Below, one piece after another: positions 6,955-12,912 of a stretch of DNA of 13,937 nucleotides. The notes under the pieces were generated by a model. The model saw only the letters and a list, made by a program, of their open reading frames with translations, made no database searches and was not told the origin of the DNA. Position 1 is the first letter of the stretch; each line of letters opens with the position of its first letter. The position numbers and the translations under genes were made by a program. Source of the stretch: Thermoactinomycetaceae bacterium (GTDB lineage: Bacteria; Bacillota; Bacilli; Thermoactinomycetales; Thermoactinomycetaceae); assembly GCA_025449475.1 (NCBI GenBank), contig JANWJM010000035.1, positions 1 through 13,937 of the forward strand, written 5' to 3'.

Positions 6955-7455
6955 TTAAGCTTTTTCTACGGGTCCGATTAGCAACTTCCCATTTTCAACT
7001 TTTGTTTTGTACCTATCCAATGGACTCGTTGGCGGTGTACCTGGAACATTTGTACCGTCTTTGTAATAACGGCCAAAATGACACGGGCAGAAAAACTCAT
7101 TTTTAAATTGTGGATTGCTATCCCAGTTTACGGTACAACCCAGATGTTTACAAATTGGCGAAAAAGCTACCACATCGCCATTATCATCTTTCATGACCCA
7201 AGCTGTTAACTTTTCTCCTCCCTCTGGAACATACCATCCATCTTCCCGGTGGACCGTAAATTCAACGGAACGAGGGGTTTCTGTAATTTGATCAATCGTT
7301 AAATTCACATCTACATATTGTTCTCCCGCGCCTCGTTTTAAAACAGGGTCGACTGCAAAACGCACCATGGGAAAAAGGACTCCAGATGCAAGGAAGCCAG
7401 CTGTACCGCCTAAAGTATACGTTAGAAATTTTCGACGGGATACTTTCTTGCCCAC
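6955..7455 (-). CDS. qcrA: Menaquinol:cytochrome c oxidoreductase, Rieske iron-sulfur subunit QcrA
   Basis: Rieske [2Fe-2S] subunit that takes the first electron from menaquinol at the outer face of the membrane. The 166-residue product starts with a twin-arginine signal (SRRKFLTYT, 6-14) and one hydrophobic anchor (about 12-33). The cluster motifs are CKHLGC (102-107) and CPCH (123-126): ligands Cys102, His104, Cys123 and His126, with Cys107 and Cys125 as the expected disulfide. GTNVPGTPPTSPLD after box II is typical of Firmicute QcrA. The start is GTG (7453-7455), with GAGGAGGTT nine bases upstream and no better ATG. It is the first gene of the qcrABC operon, downstream of the promoter at 7555-7584. 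Confidence 0.97.
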   Translation of the reverse strand: MGKKVSRRKFLTYTLGGTAGFLASGVLFPMVRFAVDPVLKRGAGEQYVDVNLTIDQITETPRSVEFTVHREDGWYVPEGGEKLTAWVMKDDNGDVVAFSPICKHLGCTVNWDSNPQFKNEFFCPCHFGRYYKDGTNVPGTPPTSPLDRYKTKVENGKLLIGPVEKA

Positions 7456-7500
7456 GATTCGCCCAACCTCCTCTGTATGGATTAACTGTCCTTTCGGATC

Positions 7501-7543
7501 AACACCTTTTCAACTAGGACAATAGAACACTTTTACTAGGACA
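7501..7543 (-). repeat. Pair of direct repeats in the qcrA leader
   Basis: Two imperfect copies of about 20 bases (7501-7521 and 7526-7543) share an identical 9-base core, TGTCCTAGT on the minus strand (7513-7521 and 7535-7543), offset by 22 bases, about two helical turns. They begin a few bases downstream of the expected transcription start of qcrABC. This layout suits a roadblock-type operator or an RNA element: a GGACA further down the leader (7487-7491) could pair with TGTCC of either copy. No known regulator site is recognised. Confidence 0.5.
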
Positions 7544-7554
7544 TGACATAATCC

Positions 7555-7584
7555 ATCATAGCCAAATCAAATTATAAAAGTCAA
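7555..7584 (-). promoter_or_regulatory. SigA-type promoter of qcrABC
   Basis: On the minus strand TTGACT (7579-7584) and TATGAT (7555-7560) are separated by 18 bases; both hexamers match consensus at five of six positions. Transcription would start near 7548, giving a leader of about 93 bases before the qcrA GTG. The region between ypiF and qcrA (7456-7634) otherwise holds only the direct repeats. Confidence 0.7.
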
Positions 7585-7634
7585 GAAAACAACCTGTGAC
7601 TATAACCCGACATTTTCTTCTTAGTTTTTTCCAT

Positions 7635-8072
7635 TTATATGTTTTTTACCCATAAATCAAGAGTTTGCTGAAAACACCTTTCAGCGAACCTCACGATCTC
7701 CTCTTCTGTGAACCGATCTAAATCCATGCAACAATGTATCTGTTCGATCTCCTTCGGATCCATCGTCGGAATCGGATGATCGGAAATCGTAACCACATAA
7801 TGAAAACCGATCCGAAGAAATTCGCGCATGAGATGTATGAGGTATTGTTGAAAAATAGACGGTTCTCCTTCCGCATAGCAAATAGCCGGCAATAACAACA
7901 ATCTCCCCGAAATTTTTTTCTCCAATAAAGTTGCAATTTGCTCAATGGCTTGCGCGCTTTGCAGATTCAACTGTTTATTGGCATTCGATATCGAGTAAAT
8001 CGGCAGGCAAACTGTATCAACATAAGGAGCAACTTTTTTCCAATCTTTCAATTCGAGGGTAGATAAAAGCAT
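7635..8072 (-). CDS. ypiF: YpiF homologue (DUF2487 family)
   Basis: Homologue of B. subtilis YpiF, a soluble protein of unknown function that sits just upstream of qcrABC. The 145-residue product shows the pattern I recall for the family: an N-terminal YVDTVCLPIYSI stretch, a central GRLLLLPAICY strand followed by an acidic-polar turn, YVVTISDHP in the middle, and a charged C-terminal helical region. There is no signal peptide or membrane span. The frame is open to 8093, but the ATG at 8070-8072 is the best start because GTAGGGTG lies three to four bases upstream and the N-terminus then aligns with YpiF. The upstream ATG at 8090 has no SD and abuts a terminator. A TATAAT-containing promoter overlaps that terminator and could serve this gene alone. 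Confidence 0.75.
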   Translation of the reverse strand: MLLSTLELKDWKKVAPYVDTVCLPIYSISNANKQLNLQSAQAIEQIATLLEKKISGRLLLLPAICYAEGEPSIFQQYLIHLMREFLRIGFHYVVTISDHPIPTMDPKEIEQIHCCMDLDRFTEEEIVRFAERCFQQTLDLWVKNI

Positions 8073-8091
8073 GGACACCCTACTTTCCATC

Positions 8092-8120
8092 AAAATAAAA
8101 AAGCTCGGCTTCTGCCGAGC
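8092..8120 (-). terminator. Rho-independent terminator between the IDEAL-domain gene and ypiF
   Basis: GCTCGGC (8103-8109), loop TTCT, GCCGAGC (8114-8120): a perfect seven-bp GC-rich stem followed on the minus strand by a U-tract (TTTTTTATTTT, 8102-8092). It is 22 bases after the stop of the IDEAL-domain gene and just upstream of ypiF. Confidence 0.88.
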
Positions 8121-8149
8121 ATTATATCCTATCTATCCTCTTTATTCTA
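8121..8149 (-). promoter_or_regulatory. Candidate promoter of ypiF overlapping the upstream gene end and terminator
   Basis: A perfect TATAAT (8121-8126, minus strand) directly abuts the terminator stem; TAGAAT (8144-8149) is 17 bases upstream and overlaps the IDEAL-gene stop. The -35 match is weak (3/6). The start would fall near 8113, inside the hairpin loop, so the new RNA would lack the first arm of the terminator and escape it. Confidence 0.5.
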
Positions 8150-8324
8150 GTAGCTTCCGCCAATGTTCGCTGAGTTGTAAAAAGGCTTCTTTATCTCTCG
8201 TTTCTAACGCATGATTGATTCGTTCATATATTCGTTTCTTCTCATATTCTTTTACTGCTTTGTCAAGGATCATCTCCGCAAACAAACTAAACAAATGCCT
8301 TTCGCGTACACCTTGTTTTTCCAT
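8142..8324 (-). CDS. Stand-alone IDEAL-domain small protein (YpiB-like remnant)
   Basis: A 60-residue soluble, highly charged protein. Residues about 31-58 (IYERINHALETRDKEAFLQL and on) fit the IDEAL domain, a short helical module found in Bacillales proteins such as YpiB. In B. subtilis YpiB is about 180 residues, with an N-terminal UPF0302 domain before the IDEAL domain, and stands between ypiA and ypiF. This gene occupies the same place beside ypiF but has only the C-terminal module, so I infer a shortened YpiB or a replacement by a minimal IDEAL protein. The ATG at 8322-8324 has GGAGGGG six bases upstream; the ATG at 8337-8339 lies in front of that SD and is less likely. A terminator follows. 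The function is unknown. Confidence 0.72.
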   Translation of the reverse strand: MEKQGVRERHLFSLFAEMILDKAVKEYEKKRIYERINHALETRDKEAFLQLSEHWRKLLE

Positions 8325-8347
8325 GGGATTCCCCTCCATTGCAGTTG

Positions 8348-8377
8348 TCTATACAGGTTAAATTCGCGCAATCGCAA
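8348..8377 (-). promoter_or_regulatory. Weak candidate promoter of the IDEAL-domain gene
   Basis: TTGCGA (8372-8377) and TATAGA (8348-8353) on the minus strand with an 18-base spacer, each matching four of six consensus bases. The start would be near 8341, leaving a 17-base leader with the SD. The rest of the 215-base gap (8325-8539) is AT-rich and shows no gene and no GC-rich terminator for the upstream gene. Confidence 0.3.
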
Positions 8378-8539
8378 ACCCACTTTTGTCAGAAGTAGTA
8401 TAAAACAACCGGACAATCTGCTTGATTTTACCGAACACGAAACGAATCATTCACCTTTCGCAATGTAAACGGATTCAAGATAGCCTATTGTTATCTAATT
8501 ATAATTGAAAATAATATTATACTAAAATCTAATTTTTTC

Positions 8540-9652
8540 CTACCATATATAGAAATCCTTTTCAATCGCTCGTTCCTCAAAACCAGAAATTAGACTCATC
8601 CATTTGTGACCATGTTCTGTTAAATTGATATAATATTTATCATGTTTCTCTCCTAGTTGAATGACTCCTAAATGCAACAGCATTTGAATCAACTTTTGAA
8701 AAAGAGAATCTTCCGTCTCATTGTAATAAGCAGTAATCCACGATCGAATAGCTCGATAGACTTCATCCAACGCAATCCAACGTTGTTGTGCTAATAAACC
8801 TATCCAGCGCAATATGATCGGAAGACTTTCAATGGGTCTTCGATATAAGCGAATCCAGAACCGATACAATTCCTGGGATTGTGGTTCGCTTGTATCAGTA
8901 CATTTCCCTCGCCCTTTCTTTGTTAAACATAAGATTCCATTCTCGCTTTCTTCAATATACCCTTGATAATACGCAAAATCATACAGCAATGAAAATCGAT
9001 CCGGATAGAGATGATAGGAACGACCAAATCCAAAACGAGATCCTCGTTGATCCAGTGGATGTGTCACAACCGAAAACGTCTGAAACAACCTCTTCTGTTG
9101 TTGTTTATAAATCGCTCCCTCTTGTGTCAGACGAACAATCTCTCGCTGGGTAAATCCCAACAATTGAATCAAATCATTCCACATCAGATTCATCTCATTG
9201 CGATAACCGTCTGGCTGACCTTGGAGAATATCGTTCAAAAACGGTGCAGTCAACAGATCAATGAGCTTTCTTTTCAAATCCGTTGGTACATGATACAAGT
9301 CACGATTTTGCGCAGAGAATCCAGGAAATAGCCATCCCCGCTTAAGGGCTCGAACGACCAACGATCGAGGATGCCCTTCTTCTCCCTTACGCAGCGCCAT
9401 TCTCCCCCTCCCTAACAGTTCTTCCATCGTATAAGCAACATGATGATCCAACAAAATCAACTCCAAAAAACGATGCTCCGATGAAGAGAGTTCATGGATC
9501 ATCTGCTGAAGCTTTGTCTTACGACCCATTTGGCCAAGCAAGGTACAGATCATATCATGCTTGGAATGATGATTAGGGCTTAATCCATAAAATCGGTTCA
9601 TCTCTTTTAATTGATCCACATCAGCATAGGTTAACCAATCTGCAACTCGCAT
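8540..9652 (-). CDS. Hypothetical protein, possible winged-helix/XPB-type helicase N-terminal-like
   Basis: I do not recognise this 370-residue protein firmly. It is soluble, rich in Arg, Leu and aromatics, and has no signal peptide, no Walker motifs and no membrane span. The N-terminal third (about 1-135) has short helical repeats (LKEMNRFYGL, KHDMICTLLGQM) followed by LSSSEHRFLELILL, YTMEELLG and VVRALKRGWLF. This is the helix-helix-wing cadence of helicase-associated or XPB/Ssl2 N-terminal-like proteins. A strand pair ending in CLTKKGRG (about 245) and a C-terminal YYINLTEHGHKW also look like winged-helix wings. A DNA-binding or scaffolding role is only an inference. The ATG at 9650-9652 has AAGGAG eight bases upstream; a GTG directly before it is also possible. 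The gene stands alone between the tyrA terminator and the IDEAL gene, where B. subtilis has aroE and ypiA; it resembles neither. Confidence 0.75.
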   Translation of the reverse strand: MRVADWLTYADVDQLKEMNRFYGLSPNHHSKHDMICTLLGQMGRKTKLQQMIHELSSSEHRFLELILLDHHVAYTMEELLGRGRMALRKGEEGHPRSLVVRALKRGWLFPGFSAQNRDLYHVPTDLKRKLIDLLTAPFLNDILQGQPDGYRNEMNLMWNDLIQLLGFTQREIVRLTQEGAIYKQQQKRLFQTFSVVTHPLDQRGSRFGFGRSYHLYPDRFSLLYDFAYYQGYIEESENGILCLTKKGRGKCTDTSEPQSQELYRFWIRLYRRPIESLPIILRWIGLLAQQRWIALDEVYRAIRSWITAYYNETEDSLFQKLIQMLLHLGVIQLGEKHDKYYINLTEHGHKWMSLISGFEERAIEKDFYIW

Positions 9653-9667
9653 CACACATTCTCCTTA

Positions 9668-9689
9668 CAGAATAGTAGTAACCATTCTG
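9668..9689 (-). promoter_or_regulatory. Inverted repeat abutting the RBS of the hypothetical gene
   Basis: CAGAAT (9668-9673) and ATTCTG (9684-9689) form a perfect six-base inverted repeat with a ten-base spacer, ending one base before the AAGGAG SD (9661-9666). It could be an operator or a leader hairpin that affects ribosome access. No known consensus is recognised. Confidence 0.3.
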
Positions 9690-9740
9690 CTCAATTTGTA
9701 ATAAAAATAGACGGAATCCCAAGGAAATGCTTTTCCACAC

Positions 9741-9781
9741 AAAAAAACCACCCAGTTCTCAATGAACAGAGTGGGTTTTTT
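9741..9781 (-). terminator. Terminator of the trp-hisC-tyrA operon
   Basis: On the minus strand AAAAAACCCACTCTGTTC (9781-9764) folds onto GAACTGGGTGGTTTTTTT (9758-9741) with a five-base loop. The core is GC-rich, with two mismatches and one wobble, and a run of seven U ends the stem. It starts 21 bases after the tyrA stop and closes the aromatic amino acid operon before the hypothetical gene. Confidence 0.88.
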
Positions 9782-9801
9782 GAATAGATTATTGAGCTTA
9801 A

Positions 9802-10929
9802 TTATTTATAAGTAGCTTGTTTTTCATCATTCCCCGTAAACACTTCAAAACCAATTTGACTCAAGATGTGAATCGCTTGTTCATAATCAAATTGTTCTTT
9901 AAACGAAAGGCGCAACACACCTGGAAACTCTTCACGATTCTCCATAATCCCAATATTGCTTAAGTTAATCCCGTGATCACCTAATATGGTAGCAATCTTC
10001 CCAATCACTCCCGGATGATCATGAACACTCACATAACACTCGTAAATCTGTGTTAAAATCCCTTTGGATTGTTCATCAATTTGACTTCGCAACCGCTTCG
10101 CCTGAACAAACAACTCTTCCAACTGATCAGCATCTTTTCTTTGTACCGATTCTCTCACACTCATCATCTGCTCAATCCAATCATCCAACAACTTGATCAC
10201 TTCTTCGCGATTACTGAGTAAAACATCTCTCCACATTACCGGATGGCTGGATGCAATCCGTGTCAAATCCCGAAATCCCCCAGCAGCCAGTCGATGAAAC
10301 CATTGATTGGATTGATTATAATGACCGATCTGCACCACAAGACCCGCCGCAATAATATGAGGCAGATGGCTGATCGCACCTACAATCTGATCGTGTTCCG
10401 CTGCATCCATTGTCAGCATTTGTGCCTTGGTCGCTTTTGCAAGCAAATCACTCAATCGTTGTACATCATCTGGCAGCGTCTCCGGCAAAGGTGTCAATAT
10501 ATAGTAGGCATTTTCAAAAAGAAACGAGTCAGCGGCTTGGGTTCCCGAACGGTGAGATCCCGCCATGGGATGGCCACCAATAAACGTAATTCCCCGTTTG
10601 TTCAGTTTTCTGCCGATTTCAACAATCTCAGATTTCGTACTGCCTACATCAGTGACAATACAGGCAGGATTTAGCTCAATCTCACAGAGCCGATGAATGA
10701 TCGCTTTGATCGCTCCAACAGGTAGAGCAATAATGATCACATCTGCTTCCTTACACACTTCTTCCAGAACAGTCGATCCCTCATCAATCATCCCTGTCTT
10801 CAACGCAAAATGTAAACTCTCCACAGATTGATCAAATCCAACGACTTCTGCATCTGTTCGTTCTTTGAGTCCGAGTGCAATGGATCCTCCAATCAATCCA
10901 ACGCCAAGAATCGCTACCCTATTAAGCAT
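9802..10929 (-). CDS. tyrA: Prephenate dehydrogenase TyrA with C-terminal ACT domain
   Basis: Oxidatively decarboxylates prephenate to 4-hydroxyphenylpyruvate with NAD+, the committed step to tyrosine. The 375-residue product has the NAD loop GVGLIGGS (9-16), DVGSTKS (94-100), GGHPMAGS (118-125), which carries the prephenate-binding His120, and EHDQIVGAISHLPH (168-181). A C-terminal ACT domain (about 296-365, YVSVHDHPGVIGKIATILGD) is expected to sense tyrosine for feedback control, as in other Bacillales TyrA. The length matches B. subtilis TyrA. The ATG at 10927-10929 overlaps the end of hisC by eight bases, with GGAG about eleven bases upstream inside hisC, suggesting translational coupling. 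A strong terminator follows, so aroE is not part of this operon here. Confidence 0.97.
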   Translation of the reverse strand: MLNRVAILGVGLIGGSIALGLKERTDAEVVGFDQSVESLHFALKTGMIDEGSTVLEEVCKEADVIIIALPVGAIKAIIHRLCEIELNPACIVTDVGSTKSEIVEIGRKLNKRGITFIGGHPMAGSHRSGTQAADSFLFENAYYILTPLPETLPDDVQRLSDLLAKATKAQMLTMDAAEHDQIVGAISHLPHIIAAGLVVQIGHYNQSNQWFHRLAAGGFRDLTRIASSHPVMWRDVLLSNREEVIKLLDDWIEQMMSVRESVQRKDADQLEELFVQAKRLRSQIDEQSKGILTQIYECYVSVHDHPGVIGKIATILGDHGINLSNIGIMENREEFPGVLRLSFKEQFDYEQAIHILSQIGFEVFTGNDEKQATYK

Positions 10930-12031
10930 TTGATCGAATACTCCGTTTGCTTTTTAGATATTCTGAATAGACTTCTAAAAATCGTTCATTTTGCTTGCTC
11001 GTCCCCAAAGTCACACGAAGATGCGTCGGAAATCCTAAAGCTTGCCCTGAACGAACAATGACGCCCCGTTTTAAAAGGAACTTAAAAGCATCATCAGCCG
11101 GATGTCCTGTGTCTAAGAGAATAAAATTGCCATGAGGTGGATAATACGCAATTCCCCATTCATCGAATACACTTGATACATGCTGAATCGCTTGATAATT
11201 TTTGGTACGACAACGTTCTACAAACGCTTGATCTTCCAAAGCAGCCAACGCCGCATGTTGAGCCAAGCGGTTGGTATTAAAAGGTTCACGAACCCGATGG
11301 AACTCTTGGACAATATCAGGATGCATAATGCCATATCCAATGCGGAACGCAGCCAATCCATAGATTTTAGAAAAAGTCCGCAAAATGATCATTTGGGGAT
11401 GAGCATCCAAAAGCGAAAGCGAATCGGGATAGTTCGAATCAACGACATACTCTGCATAAGCCTCATCAACAACGACCAAAACATGGTCGGGAATCTTTTC
11501 TAAAAATGCTTTCAACTCGTGATGATGAACAATCGTACCAGAAGGATTATTGGGATTACAGATCCACACGACACGCGTTTGATCCGTCAGCGCCGCTAAC
11601 ATTTGATCGAGATCATGGACACCATCGCGAAGTGGCACCTTGATCGGTTTTGCACCTTCAACCCGGATTCCTGTTTCATATCGAGAAAAGGTGGGATCTG
11701 CAAGAACCGACTCATCACCCGCCGATAAATAAGCTCGACAGATCATTTGTACAATCTCGTCAGATCCGTTCCCAAAGATTAGCCGAGAAGAATCGATACC
11801 GAGATGATCTGCGAGGCGTTCAGCGAGTAAGCTCGGATGTCCTTCTGGATAGAGAAAAAGATTCTCCTTCTCCTCCTCTATTGCAGCCCATACCTTTTGT
11901 GAACAACCATACGGATTTTCATTTGATGCGAGCTTAATCACATCGGTTAATCCAAGCTCTCTTTTTACTTCTTCCAAGGGTTTCCCTGGTTCGTAGATGG
12001 GTAATCCTTGAACGGTTGCTTTTGGTTGCAA
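10922..12031 (-). CDS. hisC: Histidinol-phosphate aminotransferase HisC
   Basis: PLP-dependent class II aminotransferase of histidine synthesis. In B. subtilis the same gene in the aromatic operon also serves tyrosine and phenylalanine transamination, which explains its place between trpA and tyrA. With the start used here the product has 369 residues. It shows KLASNENPYG (33-42), FGNGSDEI (86-93), the motif CNPNNPSGT (158-166), VVDEAYAEY, the PLP lysine Lys222 in TFSKIYGLA, and VRSGQALGFP with the substrate-side LRVTLGT near the end. The frame is open to an ATG at 12080-12082, but that codon has no SD. The TTG at 12029-12031 has GGGGTG six bases upstream and gives an N-terminus of usual length, so I prefer it; the longer form remains possible. 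It overlaps tyrA by eight bases. Confidence 0.96.
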   Translation of the reverse strand: MQPKATVQGLPIYEPGKPLEEVKRELGLTDVIKLASNENPYGCSQKVWAAIEEEKENLFLYPEGHPSLLAERLADHLGIDSSRLIFGNGSDEIVQMICRAYLSAGDESVLADPTFSRYETGIRVEGAKPIKVPLRDGVHDLDQMLAALTDQTRVVWICNPNNPSGTIVHHHELKAFLEKIPDHVLVVVDEAYAEYVVDSNYPDSLSLLDAHPQMIILRTFSKIYGLAAFRIGYGIMHPDIVQEFHRVREPFNTNRLAQHAALAALEDQAFVERCRTKNYQAIQHVSSVFDEWGIAYYPPHGNFILLDTGHPADDAFKFLLKRGVIVRSGQALGFPTHLRVTLGTSKQNERFLEVYSEYLKSKRSIRSNA

Positions 12032-12114
12032 TATTTCCACCCCAATTTCATAGATCGAAGTTATGTCTATACGAGAAATCATCTCATAAACAGTAAAAAA
12101 AACTACTTAACATT

Positions 12115-12912
12115 TTACTTGCTTTTTAACTCCCTGACAAATTCCCTAATCTTATGTAATCCCTCTTCTTTGGTCTCCTCATTGCTTAATTTTTCCCCTT
12201 GTTCTCCAATCAATTTCACCAATGCACTCCCGACAATCACAGCATCGGCATATTGGCGATATGTTTGCACATGCTCAGCTGTTGAAATCCCAAAACCAAC
12301 AGCCGTCGGTACTGGGCTCAACGCCTTCACTTTCCTTAGAAATGTGAGTACCTCATCCGAAAAATGGCGACGAATCCCCGTCGTGCCGAGGGAGGAGACA
12401 CAATAAACAAATCCATCCGCATCCTCTACAATGGAGGAAATCCGTTGTTCCGATGTGGGAGCCACCAAGGGAATCAAAGCAATTCCTGCCTCTTTCGCAA
12501 TCTGCCGAAGTTCACCGCTCTCTTCCAGCGGCAAATCAGGCACAATCATTCCTGAAAAACCGGCTTGTTTGGCATCATGAACGAGCGACTTCAGTCCATA
12601 TTGCAAAAGAGGATTATAGTAAGAAAACAGAATCAGTGGAACTGAACAACCTCGATCCCTCGCCGACTTGGCAACTGAAAAAACATCGGACAACTGAACA
12701 TGATTTTGCAACGCTCGCTCACTCGCACTCTGAATCACGGGTCCATCTGCAATGGGATCAGAAAAAGGAACGCCTAATTCAATGGCTGCAACCCCTTCCT
12801 CTTCTAATAACTCAATGAGATCAATGGTTGCAGAAATACTTGGATCCCCGGTCACAATAAAAGGAATCAAACGAACGGAGTCAGAATTAGCAAAGAAAGA
12901 TTGAGCAGTCAA
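12115..12912 (-). CDS. trpA: Tryptophan synthase alpha subunit TrpA
   Basis: Cleaves indole-3-glycerol phosphate to indole and glyceraldehyde 3-phosphate and channels indole to TrpB. The 265-residue TIM barrel has the catalytic pair Glu45 in ELGVPFSDP (45-53) and Asp56 in ADGP. It also has PDLPLEES (125-132), Tyr170 before the flexible SSLGTTG loop (173-179), and the phosphate-binding GFGIS (206-210) and GSALV. The start is a TTG (12910-12912) whose TTGA overlaps the TGA stop of trpB, with AAAGGAGG ten bases upstream inside trpB. This is a classical coupled trpB-trpA junction that helps keep the two subunits in equal amounts. hisC follows within 83 bases. Confidence 0.98.
   Translation of the reverse strand: MTAQSFFANSDSVRLIPFIVTGDPSISATIDLIELLEEEGVAAIELGVPFSDPIADGPVIQSASERALQNHVQLSDVFSVAKSARDRGCSVPLILFSYYNPLLQYGLKSLVHDAKQAGFSGMIVPDLPLEESGELRQIAKEAGIALIPLVAPTSEQRISSIVEDADGFVYCVSSLGTTGIRRHFSDEVLTFLRKVKALSPVPTAVGFGISTAEHVQTYRQYADAVIVGSALVKLIGEQGEKLSNEETKEEGLHKIREFVRELKSK

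Noticed and set aside
7588..7624. AAGAAAA/TTTTCTT inverted repeat downstream of ypiF (about 7584-7620) as a terminator.
   Set aside because: The stem is only seven A/T-rich pairs around a 23-base loop, without a GC core; too weak to call.
10243..10674. Plus-strand open frame of 143 codons opposite tyrA.
   Set aside because: Antisense shadow, rich in Arg, Cys and His as expected from reversed tyrA codons; no SD.
12453..12818. Plus-strand open frame of 121 codons opposite trpA.
   Set aside because: Antisense shadow within a complete trpA; no promoter, SD or domain.
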